From positions 3,570,162-3,634,161 of the forward strand of contig NZ_QFRX01000001.1 in NCBI RefSeq assembly GCF_003143935.1: DNA of 64,000 bases. The letters are read 5' to 3'. The notes under the pieces were generated by a model. The model worked only from the letters and a program-made list of their open reading frames with translations. It had not been told where the DNA came from and did no database searches. Of the stretch, positions 16,410-25,120 are shown piece by piece. Both the position numbers and the translations under genes were made by a program. Origin of the DNA: Streptomyces sp. Act143. Lineage in GTDB: Bacteria; Actinomycetota; Actinomycetes; Streptomycetales; Streptomycetaceae. Position 1 is the first letter of the stretch. Each line of letters begins with the position of its first letter.

Positions 16410-17813
16410 TCAGGCTTTCGCCAGCTCCTTCTCGCCGCCCTGCTCCGGCACGCCCGCGTGAGCGCCGTGACCGTCGCCCGCGCCGTCCTCGTCCAGCAGC
16501 GTCTTCTCGTCGAAGGGCAGCTCACCGGCGAGCACCTGGTCGACCCGGGCGCGGTCGATCTCCTTGGTCCAGGTACCGATCAGCACCGTGGCAACGGCGT
16601 TGCCCGCGAAGTTGGTGAGGGCGCGGGCCTCGCTCATGAAGCGGTCGATGCCGACGATGAGGCCGAGGCCGTCCACCAGGGCGGGCTTGTGCGACTGGAG
16701 GCCGCCGGCGAGCGTGGCCAGACCGGCACCGGTGACACCGGCGGCGCCCTTGGAGGCGACGAAGAGGAACAGCAGCAGCGGGATCTGCTCACCGATCGAC
16801 ATCGGCGTACCCATGGCGTCGGCGATGAACAGCGAGGCCATGGTCATGTAGATCATGGTGCCGTCGAGGTTGAAGGAGTAGCCGGTCGGGACGGTGATGC
16901 CGACGACGGGCTTGCTGACGCCCATGTGCTCCATCTTCGCGATGAGCCGCGGCAGCGCGGACTCGGAGGAGGAGGTGGACAGGATCAGCAGGAACTCACG
17001 GCCCAGGTACTTGAAGAGCTTGAGGATGTTGAGGCCCGCGATCACCCGCAGCAGCGCGCCGAGCACGATGAAGACGAACAGGAAGCAGGTGATGTAGAAG
17101 CCGACCATCAGCAGTGCGAGGTCCTTCAGGGCGTCGACACCGGCCGATCCGACCACGGCCGCGATGGCACCGAAGGCGCCGATGGGGGCGGCCCACATCA
17201 CCATGGCGAGGACCCGGAAGACGAGCCGCTGGATGTGCTCGACACCGCGCAGGATCGGCTGCCCGGCGGGGCCCATGGCCTGGAGGGCGAAGCCGCAGAG
17301 CAGGGCGATGAGCAGGGTCTGGAGGACCTCGCCCTCGGTGAAGGCGGAGACGAAGGTGGTCGGGATGATGCCGAGCAGGAACTCGGTGGTGTCCTTGGCC
17401 TCCGCGTCCACCTGGGCCTGGCCGACGTCCTTGACGGCGTCGGTCACCGCGAGCCCGCTGCCCGGGTCGAGGATGTTGCCGACGATCAGGCCGATGCCCA
17501 GCGCGACCAGCGACATGATCATGAAGTAGACGAGGGCGATACCGCCGACGGCGCCGACCTTGGCGGCCTTCCGTACCGAGCCGATGCCCAGGACGATCGT
17601 GCAGAAGATGATCGGCGAGATCATCATCTTGATCAGGTTCACGAAGCCGGTACCGATCGGCTTCAGCTCGACGGCGAAGTCCGGCGCGGCCATGCCGACG
17701 ACGATGCCGAGGGCGACCGCGACGATCACCGCGATGTAGAGATAGTGGGTCCGGTCCTTCTTGACCTTGATCTTGGGTGTCGTATCGGGTGCTGCGGGGG
17801 TGCTGGCGGCCAC
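16410..17813 (-). CDS. dctA: DctA-type C4-dicarboxylate/glutamate:cation symporter
   Basis: A 467-residue DAACS-family carrier with eight membrane helices and two re-entrant loops. Signatures include the serine-rich loop ILSTSSSESALPRLI, the VTGAGLATLAGG-like second loop and the NxxGT-type motif YSFNLDGTMIYMTMASLFIADA with MSEARALTNFAGNAVATV. It imports succinate, fumarate or malate with Na+ or H+. The divergent CitA/DcuS-like two-component system at 17965 is its likely regulator. GTG 17813 is chosen because AAGGAGGG lies 5 nt upstream; a longer in-frame start at 17861 has none. The C-terminus is acidic and His-rich. Confidence 0.92.
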   Translation of the reverse strand: MAASTPAAPDTTPKIKVKKDRTHYLYIAVIVAVALGIVVGMAAPDFAVELKPIGTGFVNLIKMMISPIIFCTIVLGIGSVRKAAKVGAVGGIALVYFMIMSLVALGIGLIVGNILDPGSGLAVTDAVKDVGQAQVDAEAKDTTEFLLGIIPTTFVSAFTEGEVLQTLLIALLCGFALQAMGPAGQPILRGVEHIQRLVFRVLAMVMWAAPIGAFGAIAAVVGSAGVDALKDLALLMVGFYITCFLFVFIVLGALLRVIAGLNILKLFKYLGREFLLILSTSSSESALPRLIAKMEHMGVSKPVVGITVPTGYSFNLDGTMIYMTMASLFIADAMGTPMSIGEQIPLLLFLFVASKGAAGVTGAGLATLAGGLQSHKPALVDGLGLIVGIDRFMSEARALTNFAGNAVATVLIGTWTKEIDRARVDQVLAGELPFDEKTLLDEDGAGDGHGAHAGVPEQGGEKELAKA

Positions 17814-17818
17814 GGCTG

Positions 17819-17826
17819 CCCTCCTT
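17819..17826 (-). promoter_or_regulatory. Shine-Dalgarno site that fixes the dctA start
   Basis: AAGGAGGG on the minus strand ends 5 nt before GTG 17813. It is a near-perfect anti-16S match inside what would otherwise be coding sequence of a longer version beginning at 17861. Confidence 0.7.
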
Positions 17827-17964
17827 GACGTCTTCGTCGGGATGACCGGCGTGCGGCTCACGTCCGGGCTGATTGAGGAATGCGGTGACTATCTCCTGCC
17901 CTGTGAGGGCGGTCACCCTTCCGTTCATTTAGTTCACGCTTAACCAGGGAGGCACACTGACGAC

Positions 17965-19680
17965 ATGCGCATTCCCGTCCCCCGGCCCCGCAGCCTCGCC
18001 GGCCAGCTCTTCGCCATGCAGGCCGTGCTGATAGCGGTGCTCGTGGCCGGGTACGCGCTGTTCACGTACGTCAGCGACCGCAGCCAGGCCGAGGAGGCGG
18101 CGGGCCGGCAGGCCATGGCGGTGGCGGGCGCGGTCGCGGACTCGCCCTCCGTCCGGGCGGCGATCCACACCCCCGACCCCTCGGCACGGCTCCAGCCGTA
18201 CGCGCTCCGCGTGATGCGCGACGCGGACGTCGACTTCGTCACGATCATGAACACGCACGGCATCCGCTGGACCCACCCCACGCAGACGGAGATCGGCAAG
18301 AAGTTCCTCGGCCGGATCGCCCCCGCCGTGGCCGGCGAGTCCTTCACCGAGACCTACACCGGCACCCTCGGCCGCTCGGTCCGCGCGGTGACCCCGATCA
18401 CGGAGGACGGCAAGGTCATCGGCCTGGTCAGCGCCGGCATCAAGGTCGAGGCGATCAGCAAGCGGGTGCAGGGTCAGCTCACGGCCCTGCTCGGCGTCGC
18501 GGCGGGCGCCCTCGCCCTGGGCGCGATCGGCACGTACGCCATAAACGCCCGCCTCCGCCGCCACACCCACAACATGAACGCGGCCGAGCTCAGCCGGATG
18601 CACGACTACCACCAGGCCGCGCTGCACGCCGTGCGCGAGGGGCTGCTGATGCTGGACGGCCAGTTCCGGGTGGCGTTGATCAACGACGGCGGAAGGGAGC
18701 TGCTGGGGTTCGCCGCGGAGGGGGACGTGGTCGGCCGCTCGGTGGCGGAACTGGGCCTGCCCGCGCCGCTGACGGGCGCGCTGCTGGCGTCGGAGCCGAG
18801 GGTGGACGAGGTGCATCTGGCGGCGGACCGGGTGCTGGTGGTCAACACGTCACCGGTGTCGGGGGGCGAGCGGCGAGGGACGGTCGTGACGCTCCGGGAC
18901 GTGACGGAACTCCAGTCGGTGATGGGCGAGTTGGACTCGGAGCGCGGTTTCACACAGGCGCTGCGGTCGCAGGCGCACGAGGCCGCCAACCGCCTCCACA
19001 CGGTGGTCTCCCTGATCGAGCTGGGCCGGTCGGAGGAGGCGGTGGACTTCGCGACGGCGGAGTTGGAACTGGCACAGGCGCTGACCGACCAGGTGGTCGC
19101 GGCGGTGAGCGAACCGGTGCTGGCCGCGCTGCTGCTGGGGAAGACGGCACAGGCCAACGAGCGGGGTGTGGAGCTGGTGGTATCGCAGGACAGCCGTCTG
19201 GACGACGGCTTGCTGCCGGCGTCCCTCCCCGCCCGTGACCTGGTGACGATCCTCGGCAACCTGATCGACAACGCGGTGGACGCGGCGCAGGGAAGTGTGC
19301 GGGCGAAGGTGACCGTGACGGCGTACACCGCCGGCTCGGAACTGGTCCTGCGGGTCGCGGACACGGGGGCCGGGGTCGACCCGGCCCATGCCGAGACGGT
19401 GTTCCAGCGGGGCTTCTCGACGAAGCCGGCCGGGCCGGGCGGGCGCGGCCTGGGCCTGGCCCTCGTACGGCAGGCGGTGAGCCGGCACGACGGAACGCTG
19501 TCGGTCGCGGAGGCGGCCGGGGGTGGGGCGGAGTTCGAGGTGCGGGTGCCGTTGCGGGGTGCCGGGGGTGCCGGGGGTGCGGCGGCCGGGGTCATGGTCG
19601 AAGATGCGTCGACGACAGCCGCCGTCCCGGCGGAAGACCGGCGTGCTGCGCAAGGCACCGCATCCGGAGGCGACGCATGA
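17965..19680 (+). CDS. CitA/DcuS-like sensor histidine kinase
   Basis: A 571-residue membrane kinase. Helix 1 is at about 14-36, then an extracytoplasmic sCache/PDC sensor to about 165 with the RAVTPITEDGKVIGLVSAGI strand, helix 2 at about 172-192, and a cytoplasmic PAS domain at 215-320. The phosphoacceptor box SQAHEAANRLHTVVSLIELG puts the His at 338. The ATPase domain has N-box DNAVDAA and G-box GRGLGLALVRQAV. Family members sense C4-dicarboxylates or citrate. It overlaps its response regulator by 4 bp and diverges from dctA. The C-terminus carries a non-conserved Gly/Ala-rich tail. Confidence 0.93.
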   Translation: MRIPVPRPRSLAGQLFAMQAVLIAVLVAGYALFTYVSDRSQAEEAAGRQAMAVAGAVADSPSVRAAIHTPDPSARLQPYALRVMRDADVDFVTIMNTHGIRWTHPTQTEIGKKFLGRIAPAVAGESFTETYTGTLGRSVRAVTPITEDGKVIGLVSAGIKVEAISKRVQGQLTALLGVAAGALALGAIGTYAINARLRRHTHNMNAAELSRMHDYHQAALHAVREGLLMLDGQFRVALINDGGRELLGFAAEGDVVGRSVAELGLPAPLTGALLASEPRVDEVHLAADRVLVVNTSPVSGGERRGTVVTLRDVTELQSVMGELDSERGFTQALRSQAHEAANRLHTVVSLIELGRSEEAVDFATAELELAQALTDQVVAAVSEPVLAALLLGKTAQANERGVELVVSQDSRLDDGLLPASLPARDLVTILGNLIDNAVDAAQGSVRAKVTVTAYTAGSELVLRVADTGAGVDPAHAETVFQRGFSTKPAGPGGRGLGLALVRQAVSRHDGTLSVAEAAGGGAEFEVRVPLRGAGGAGGAAAGVMVEDASTTAAVPAEDRRAAQGTASGGDA

Positions 19681-20366
19681 CGACCCAGCCACAGCCGATC
19701 CGCGTCCTGGTCGTGGAGGACGACCCGGTCGCCGCGGACGCGCATGTGATGTACGTGGGCCGGGTGCCGGGTTTCGTCGCGGTCGGCAAGGCGCACACGG
19801 GCGCGGAGGCGCGGAGGCTGCTGGACCGGACGCCGGTTGACCTGCTCCTGCTGGACCTGCATCTGCCGGATGTGCACGGCTTGCAGTTCGCGCGGTCGCT
19901 GCGGGCGGCGGGGCATCAGGCGGACGTGATCGCGGTGACGTCGGCGCGGGATCTGACGGTGGTGCGGGAGGGGGTGTCGCTGGGGGTCGTGCAGTACGTG
20001 CTGAAGCCGTTCACGTTCGCCACACTGCGGGACCGGCTCGTGCGGTACGCCGAGTTCCACGCCGCGGCGGGGGAAGCGAGCGGTCAGGACGAGGTGGACC
20101 GGGCACTGGCGACCCTGCGGGCGCCGGGGCCGGCGGCGCTGCCGAAGGGGTTGAGCGCGCCGACGCTCGAGCGGGTGACGGTGGCGCTGCGGGACTGCGC
20201 GGAGGGGCTGACGGCGACGGGCCTCGCGGAGGTGGTCGGCATCTCGCGGATCACGGCTCGCCGGTACCTGGAGCATCTCGTCGACGCGGGACGCGCGGCG
20301 CGGAGTCCGCAGTACGGGACGGTGGGGCGGCCGGAGTTGCAGTACCGGTGGGTCAAGGGGCAGTAG
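19677..20366 (+). CDS. CitB/DcuR-family response regulator
   Basis: A 229-residue regulator. The receiver domain has the acidic pair EDD (14-16), phosphoacceptor Asp60 (LLLLDLHLPD), the TSA switch and LKPF lysine. A C-terminal HTH (GLTATGLAEVVGISRITARRYLEHLVDAG) matches CitB/DcuR-type regulators. The ATG overlaps the kinase stop codon (ATGA), so the pair is translationally coupled. Likely target is the divergent dctA promoter, about 150 bp upstream of the kinase. Confidence 0.93.
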   Translation: MTTQPQPIRVLVVEDDPVAADAHVMYVGRVPGFVAVGKAHTGAEARRLLDRTPVDLLLLDLHLPDVHGLQFARSLRAAGHQADVIAVTSARDLTVVREGVSLGVVQYVLKPFTFATLRDRLVRYAEFHAAAGEASGQDEVDRALATLRAPGPAALPKGLSAPTLERVTVALRDCAEGLTATGLAEVVGISRITARRYLEHLVDAGRAARSPQYGTVGRPELQYRWVKGQ

Positions 20367-20663
20367 CACCGAACGGCCGCGTGCAGAGGACGACTTGGGC
20401 CGCGAGCCCGATCACCGCGAGCGCTTCGACGACGGACAGGACGAGGAGCCCGGCGGTGGCCTCGCCCGCGCCCCATTCGACTCCCAGGTGAAAACCCCGT
20501 CGTCCGGAGCGAGTTGAATGACCTGCGCCGGCCGACGCCCCCGACGAAGCCGACCGTGCCGAATACTCCGCACACACATTGACCTGACTAGACCACTCCA
20601 CCTACGTTCACCAGGCACCCATCCCGCGCCCACCCCCACGTGAGCCCGCAGGAGGTCATGCCC
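20367..20663. other. Intergenic region with a possible remnant of a small membrane protein
   Basis: Of this 297-bp gap, minus-strand codons from about 20490 to 20353 encode a hydrophobic helix (GLLVLSVVEALAVIGLAAQV) followed by a short tail and a stop. No credible start codon or ribosome binding site precedes it, so it may be the end of a decayed membrane-protein gene. The right part (20579-20608) holds the ABC-transporter promoter. Confidence 0.3.
20579..20608 (+). promoter_or_regulatory. Sugar ABC-transporter promoter with a dre-like (DasR) operator
   Basis: TTGACC (20579-20584) and TACGTT (20603-20608) are 18 bp apart. Positions 20582-20597 match the DasR consensus ACTGGTCTAGACCACT at 13 of 16 bases; the right arm TAGACCACT is exact and the left arm carries the mismatches. 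The site overlaps the -35 and spacer, where a repressor would block polymerase. Confidence 0.5.
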
Positions 20664-22031
20664 GTGCGCCCCACCGCCGCCGCTCTGCTCCTCGCCCCCA
20701 CCCTCATCGCCACCGCAGCCCTCACCGGCGCGTGCAGCAGCTCCGGGAGCGACCCGGACACCCTGAAGGTCTCCTTCAAGCAGTCCACGGACAACAACGT
20801 CAAGGTGATGGACACCTTCCTCGCGGACATCAAGAAGCAGTTCGAGAAGAAGTACCCGGGCAAGAAGGTCGAGTTCATCCCCATCAAGGCCCCGGACTCG
20901 GAGTACTACACCAAGGTCCAGCAGATGCTCCGCTCCCCCAAGACCGCCCCGGACCTGGTCTACGAGGACACCTTCCTCATCAACTCCGACATCACCAGCG
21001 GCTATTTGAAGCCCCTCGACGACTACCTCGCCAAGTGGCCGGACTGGAACCAGTTCATCGACACGGCGAAGACGGCGGCCAAGGGAGAGGACGGAAAGAT
21101 CTACGGCGTCCCGGACGGCACCGACACCCGCGGCCTCTGGTTCGACAAGGGCGTCTTCGCCGAAGCAGGCCTCCCCGCCACCTGGCAGCCGACGACCTGG
21201 GACGACGTCCTCGAAGCCGCCCGCACGATCAAGAAGAAGGTCCCGGACGTCACGCCCCTCAACCTCTACACGGGCAAACCCGCGGGCGAGGCGGCGACGA
21301 TGCAGACCTTCGAGATGCTGCTCTACGGCACCGGCGACGGAAAGACGGACCCCCTGTACGACCCGGCGTCCAAGAAGTGGATCGCCGGCGGCCAGGGATT
21401 CGAGGACGCCCTCGGCTTCGTGGAGACGGTGTACCGGGAGAAGCTGGGACCGGACGTCGCCACCGCCCTCGACCCCAACATCCAGACCATCGTCCGCGGC
21501 GACCTGCTCCCCAAGGGCAAGCTCGGCATCGCCCTCGACGGCTCCTGGCTCCCGCAGGACTGGCTGCCCGGCAGTGGCCACGAATGGCCGCAGTGGTCAC
21601 GGGAGTTGGGCCTGGCCCACATGCCCACCCAGCACGGCCAGGCCCCCGGCAAGGTGAGCATGTCCGGCGGCTGGACGTGGGCGATCCCGGCCAAGGCGGC
21701 CAACCCCGGCCTCGCCTTCGACTTCATCAAGACCATGCAGACCAAGGCCAACGCCCAGAAGTGGTACATCGCCAACTCGGGCATCGCGGTCCGCAAGGAC
21801 GTCGCGAGCGACCCTTCGTACGTCTCGGCCCAGCCCGGTATCAAGTTCTTCACGGACCTGGTCGCGAGCACGCACTACCGCCCGGCCTATCCGGCCTATC
21901 CGAAGGTGTCGACGGCCATCCAGGAGGCGATGGAGGGCGTGACGACCGGTGACGCGTCGGTGGCGGACGCGGCGAAGGGCTACGCCGAGGAACTGAAGTC
22001 GGCGACGGACGGCCAAGTGATCCAGAAATGA
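20664..22031 (+). CDS. Carbohydrate ABC transporter substrate-binding lipoprotein
   Basis: A 455-residue family-1 solute-binding protein with a signal peptide and lipobox TGAC (Cys near residue 22). The body has SBP-1 features: TLKVSFKQSTDNN, RSPKTAPDLVYEDTF, GYLKPLDDYLAKWPDW, GVPDGTDTRGLWFDK and MSGGWTWAIPAKA. Ligand is unpredicted, but a DasR-like operator suggests an amino sugar or oligosaccharide. GTG 20664 is chosen because AGGAGG lies 8 nt upstream; ATG 20658 is only 2 nt from it. It is the first gene of a three-gene operon with no ATPase, as usual in Streptomyces, where MsiK is shared. Confidence 0.9.
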   Translation: MRPTAAALLLAPTLIATAALTGACSSSGSDPDTLKVSFKQSTDNNVKVMDTFLADIKKQFEKKYPGKKVEFIPIKAPDSEYYTKVQQMLRSPKTAPDLVYEDTFLINSDITSGYLKPLDDYLAKWPDWNQFIDTAKTAAKGEDGKIYGVPDGTDTRGLWFDKGVFAEAGLPATWQPTTWDDVLEAARTIKKKVPDVTPLNLYTGKPAGEAATMQTFEMLLYGTGDGKTDPLYDPASKKWIAGGQGFEDALGFVETVYREKLGPDVATALDPNIQTIVRGDLLPKGKLGIALDGSWLPQDWLPGSGHEWPQWSRELGLAHMPTQHGQAPGKVSMSGGWTWAIPAKAANPGLAFDFIKTMQTKANAQKWYIANSGIAVRKDVASDPSYVSAQPGIKFFTDLVASTHYRPAYPAYPKVSTAIQEAMEGVTTGDASVADAAKGYAEELKSATDGQVIQK

Positions 22032-22888
22032 GCCCCCGCTCGCTGGTCCGCGCCTTCCCTCTCGCCCCCGCCGTGGTTCTCCTGCTCCTCTTCCTCGGCG
22101 GCCCGATCGCGTACTGCGCCTACATCGCCTTCACCGACCTCCAGCTCACCGGTCAGGCACAGGAGTCATTCGTAGGCTTCGACAACTTCCGTACGGCGTT
22201 CGGGGACGAGGCGTTCCGCAACGCCGTATGGCTGACGCTGGTCTTCACGGTCGTCTCGGCGTTGCTCGGCCAGAACACCCTGGGCCTGGCGCTGGCGTCC
22301 CTGATGCAACGCGCCTCGAAGCCGGTCCGCACCCTGACCGGCGCGACAGTGATCACGGCCTGGGTACTCCCGGAGGTGGTCGCGGGCTTCCTCCTCTACG
22401 CCTTCTTCCGCAAGGAAGGCACCCTGAACGCCATCCTCGGCTGGCTGCATCTCCCCACCCAGAACTGGCTGTTCACGCTCCCGATCCTGGCGGTGTCGTT
22501 CGCGAACGTCTGGCGCGGCACGGCGTTCTCGATGCTGGTGTACTCCGCCGCACTCAACGAGATCCCGAAGGAGATCACAGAAGCGGCCGAGGTCGACGGC
22601 GCGGGCGGCTGGCGCCGCCTCTGGCACATCACGCTCCCCATGATCCGCCGTTCCATCGGCACGAACCTGATGCTCATCACCCTCCAGACCCTGTCCGTCT
22701 TCGGCCTGATCTGGGTGATGACGAGAGGAGGGCCGAGCGGGAAGAGCCAGACGCTCCCTCTGTTCATGTACGAGGAGGCGTTCCAGAAGAGCATGATCGG
22801 CTACGGCACGGCGGTGGCGTTGCTGCTCCTGCTGGTGGGCGGTCTGTTCTCGATGGTCTACGTACGGCTGCTGCGGACGGAGGTCTGA
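22028..22888 (+). CDS. Sugar ABC transporter permease, MalF type
   Basis: A 286-residue permease with six membrane helices. The conserved cytoplasmic EAA loop reads EITEAAEVDGAGGWRRLWHITLPM, the docking site for the ATPase. The short periplasmic N-terminus and FDNFRTAF motif are typical of the MalF/UgpA group. The ATG overlaps the binding-protein stop codon by 4 bp. It pairs with the MalG-type permease that follows by 4 bp. Confidence 0.93.
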   Translation: MSPRSLVRAFPLAPAVVLLLLFLGGPIAYCAYIAFTDLQLTGQAQESFVGFDNFRTAFGDEAFRNAVWLTLVFTVVSALLGQNTLGLALASLMQRASKPVRTLTGATVITAWVLPEVVAGFLLYAFFRKEGTLNAILGWLHLPTQNWLFTLPILAVSFANVWRGTAFSMLVYSAALNEIPKEITEAAEVDGAGGWRRLWHITLPMIRRSIGTNLMLITLQTLSVFGLIWVMTRGGPSGKSQTLPLFMYEEAFQKSMIGYGTAVALLLLLVGGLFSMVYVRLLRTEV

Positions 22889-22892
22889 CACC

Positions 22893-23741
22893 ATGGCTCC
22901 GACCCCGACATCCCGCACAACCAGCGGCGCCACCCGCCGCCTGGCCGCGGACGCGGGCCTCCTGGTCGCCACCGCCGCGTTCCTCCTCCCTCTCGCCTGG
23001 GTGCTGCTCTCCGCCCTGGACCCGGACGCGAACCTGAAGGTGAAGGTCCCCGACCGTCTGACCCTGGACAACTTCGACGCCATCCTGACGCCGGACATCA
23101 CCTTCACCCCCCTCCTCAACAGCCTCCTCCTCTGCGGCGGCGGAACGGCGCTGACGGTGGTGTGCGCGGCGCTGGCCGCGTACCCCCTCTCCCGCTTCCG
23201 CTCCCGTCTGAACCGCCCCTTCCTCCTCACTGTCCTGTTCGCGACAAGCCTGCCGATCACGGCCGTCATGGTGCCGGTCTACGCGCTGTTCGTCCGCGTG
23301 AACCTCATCGACACCCTCCAGGGCACGATCTTCTTCTTCGCCGCCTCCCAACTCCCCTTCGCCATCTGGCTGATGAAGAACTTCATGGACGGCGTGCCGA
23401 AGGAGCTGGAGGAGGCGGCGTGGACGGACGGGGCGTCGTCGCTCCAGTCCCTGGTCCGGATCGTGCTGCCGCTGATGGGTCCGGGGCTGGCGGTGGTGAC
23501 CGTCTTCTCGTTCGTGATGATGTGGGGGAACTTCTTCGTCCCCTTCATGCTGCTCCTCACCCCGGACCAGATGCCGGCGGCGGTGAGCATCAACGAGTTC
23601 TTCGGGAACCGGGGGATGGTGGCGTACGGGCAGTTGGCGGCGTTCTCGGTCATCTACTCGACGCCGGTGATCCTGCTGTACGTGCTGGTGGCTCGGCGGT
23701 TGGGCGGAGGGTTCGCGTTGGGGGGAGCCGTCAAGGGGTGA
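22893..23741 (+). CDS. Sugar ABC transporter permease, MalG type
   Basis: A 282-residue permease with six helices. An EAA loop is present (ELEEAAWTDGASSLQSLVRIVLPLMGPG), as are NSLLLCGGGTALTVV and YPLSRFR in the usual places. It is the last gene of the transporter operon. Unlike many Streptomyces sugar operons it is not followed by a glycosidase; the next DNA on the opposite strand is a PPOX remnant overlapping by 11 bp. Confidence 0.93.
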   Translation: MAPTPTSRTTSGATRRLAADAGLLVATAAFLLPLAWVLLSALDPDANLKVKVPDRLTLDNFDAILTPDITFTPLLNSLLLCGGGTALTVVCAALAAYPLSRFRSRLNRPFLLTVLFATSLPITAVMVPVYALFVRVNLIDTLQGTIFFFAASQLPFAIWLMKNFMDGVPKELEEAAWTDGASSLQSLVRIVLPLMGPGLAVVTVFSFVMMWGNFFVPFMLLLTPDQMPAAVSINEFFGNRGMVAYGQLAAFSVIYSTPVILLYVLVARRLGGGFALGGAVKG

Positions 23742-24132
23742 GTGGTGGGGCCGCTGCGGTCCGTGCCGCCACGCCCCGGTCCGGGGCCCCGGCACGGGTG
23801 AAGGCGTCCGCGGCGGTCAGGCAGCAGGAGGAGATGAGCACGGGCCAACTCGCCGCGTCGTGGTGGGACAGCGAAGCGGCGGGATTGCGCCGCAGGTTCT
23901 CTCCCTTCGCGCGGCCGATCGCCGTGTCGACCATGGCGTACGCGCCTTCGAGATCCGCCCGCACGGGCGAGGTCTGCGGCGTTCCGTCGTCCCCCACCGT
24001 CGCGAGGTACCGGAAGCCGGGGCCCGGCAGGCGCTGGCGAATATGCCCCTCTACCTTGCCGTTCCCTTCGCACACGGAGCCGTCACGCCTTTCGCCGGCC
24101 GCCGGACAGCCCTTCGGCGCCGGCCTCACCAC
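23731..24132 (-). pseudogene. Pyridoxamine 5'-phosphate oxidase-like (PPOX) remnant
   Basis: The middle of this 133-codon frame matches the start of PPOX-class FMN/F420-binding proteins: RYLATVGDDGTPQTSPVRADLEG, then VDTAIGRAKGENLRRNPAASLSHHD. After that the similarity collapses into WPVLISSCCLTAADAF and a low-complexity Ala/Pro tail, and no ordinary start or ribosome binding site precedes the domain. A working PPOX protein would need about 40-60 more residues of beta-barrel. I read it as a truncated or frameshifted gene. It fills most of the 520-bp interval between the permease and the HTH gene. Confidence 0.55.
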
Positions 24133-24262
24133 CGCCCCCGCCCCGCAGACAGGCGCTCCCCGGACACCCGAACCCCTGGCCGAAACCGTACGTTCCTACA
24201 ATCCGTGATCCTGGCCGAACAGACCGTAGTCACGACCGGCGGACACCCCTACGTTGTGCCCC

Positions 24263-24973
24263 GTGCGCCGACCCCCAGCTCTTCCGAACCAGCCAGGCCC
24301 TCCCTTCAACGCCCCCGCCGCCCGTCGCCTGCGGACCGCCCTCAACATGGGGCCCGAGCATGTCGCCTACGGCATGCGGGCCTCGTACGGGATGCCGTAC
24401 GTGACCCCGGACCTCGTGATCGCCTGGGAGCGCGGCATGGTCTCCCCGACCAGCCCGGAGCTGACCGCCCTCGCGGGGGTGCTGTGGTGTTCCCCCGGTG
24501 AGCTCATCGGGCGGCCGCGGACCCTGCGCGAGCACCGCATCACCCGCGGCCTCGCTCCCGACGACGTCGCCCGCGTGCTGGGCCTGGAGATCCTCGCCTA
24601 TCTGCGCATGGAGGAGAACAACGACTGGCGCGGCACCGACCGGCAGGCCGCCGCGCTCGCCGAGCTGCTGGAGCTCGACCTGCCGGACTTCATCACCGTC
24701 ACCGGCCGCGAACCCCGCCTCGCCGAGCACCTGCGCAGCGCGGTCACCACCCGCTGGCAGGCCTACGTCCGTCCGGTCGGCAAGATCGTGCCCCTGGACC
24801 GGCGGCTCCTGGAGGACGCGCTCCAGGAACTGCACCGGCAGTACCAGGGGCAGATGGTGGCGACGCTCAGCTGGGGCAGCGGCGGCGACAACGGCGCGAG
24901 CGCGTCGGGCCAGGACTTCCTCGACCGGATCGTCGACAACTTCTGGACGAACGTCCAGGAGATCACCGGCTAG
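24263..24973 (+). CDS. XRE-like helix-turn-helix protein
   Basis: A 236-residue protein with two HTH-like segments in tandem: PAARRLRTALNMGPEHVAYGMRASYG with VIAWERGMVSPTSPEL, and LREHRITRGLAPDDVARVLGLEILAYLRMEEN. It may therefore be a pseudo-duplicated Xre module followed by an alpha-helical C-terminal half that ends FLDRIVDNFWTNVQEITG. GTG 24263 is chosen; a TTG three codons upstream is less likely. A TACGTT 7 nt before suggests a leaderless transcript, although no good -35 is seen. No partner gene is evident. Confidence 0.8.
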   Translation: MRRPPALPNQPGPPFNAPAARRLRTALNMGPEHVAYGMRASYGMPYVTPDLVIAWERGMVSPTSPELTALAGVLWCSPGELIGRPRTLREHRITRGLAPDDVARVLGLEILAYLRMEENNDWRGTDRQAAALAELLELDLPDFITVTGREPRLAEHLRSAVTTRWQAYVRPVGKIVPLDRRLLEDALQELHRQYQGQMVATLSWGSGGDNGASASGQDFLDRIVDNFWTNVQEITG

Positions 24974-24990
24974 CCACCCGCACGAACACC

Positions 24991-25120
24991 AGAAAAAGAC
25001 CCAGAAACAGGACCCAGAAACAGGACCCAGGAAAAGGATCTAGAAAAAGGACCCGGAAGAAAGGCCGGGTAGAAAGGCCGGGCGGAAAGGCCGGGCAGAA
25101 AGACCTGACAGGAAGGCCTA
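24991..25120 (+). repeat. Ten tandem 13-bp purine-rich repeats ending in the pfkA stop codon
   Basis: Exactly ten 13-bp units run without gaps from 24991 to 25120. Early units read like GAAACAGGACCCA (25004 and 25017 are identical); later ones drift to GNNGAAAGGCCGG (25056, 25069, 25082). All keep the GRAANRG core. The last unit, ACAGGAAGGCCTA, contains the pfkA stop codon (CTA at 25118-25120). One strand is almost wholly purine. The block lies between the convergent ends of the XRE-like gene and pfkA. Confidence 0.85.

Noticed and set aside
17814..17861. Longer DctA N-terminus starting at 17861
   Set aside because: A near-perfect Shine-Dalgarno inside that extension points to GTG 17813.
20353..20601. 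A complete small membrane-protein gene
   Set aside because: The hydrophobic helix is real, but there is no credible start or ribosome binding site and the upstream codons look non-coding; kept only as a possible remnant.
24991..25120. CRISPR array
   Set aside because: Units are 13 bp, contiguous and without spacers; no cas genes are nearby.
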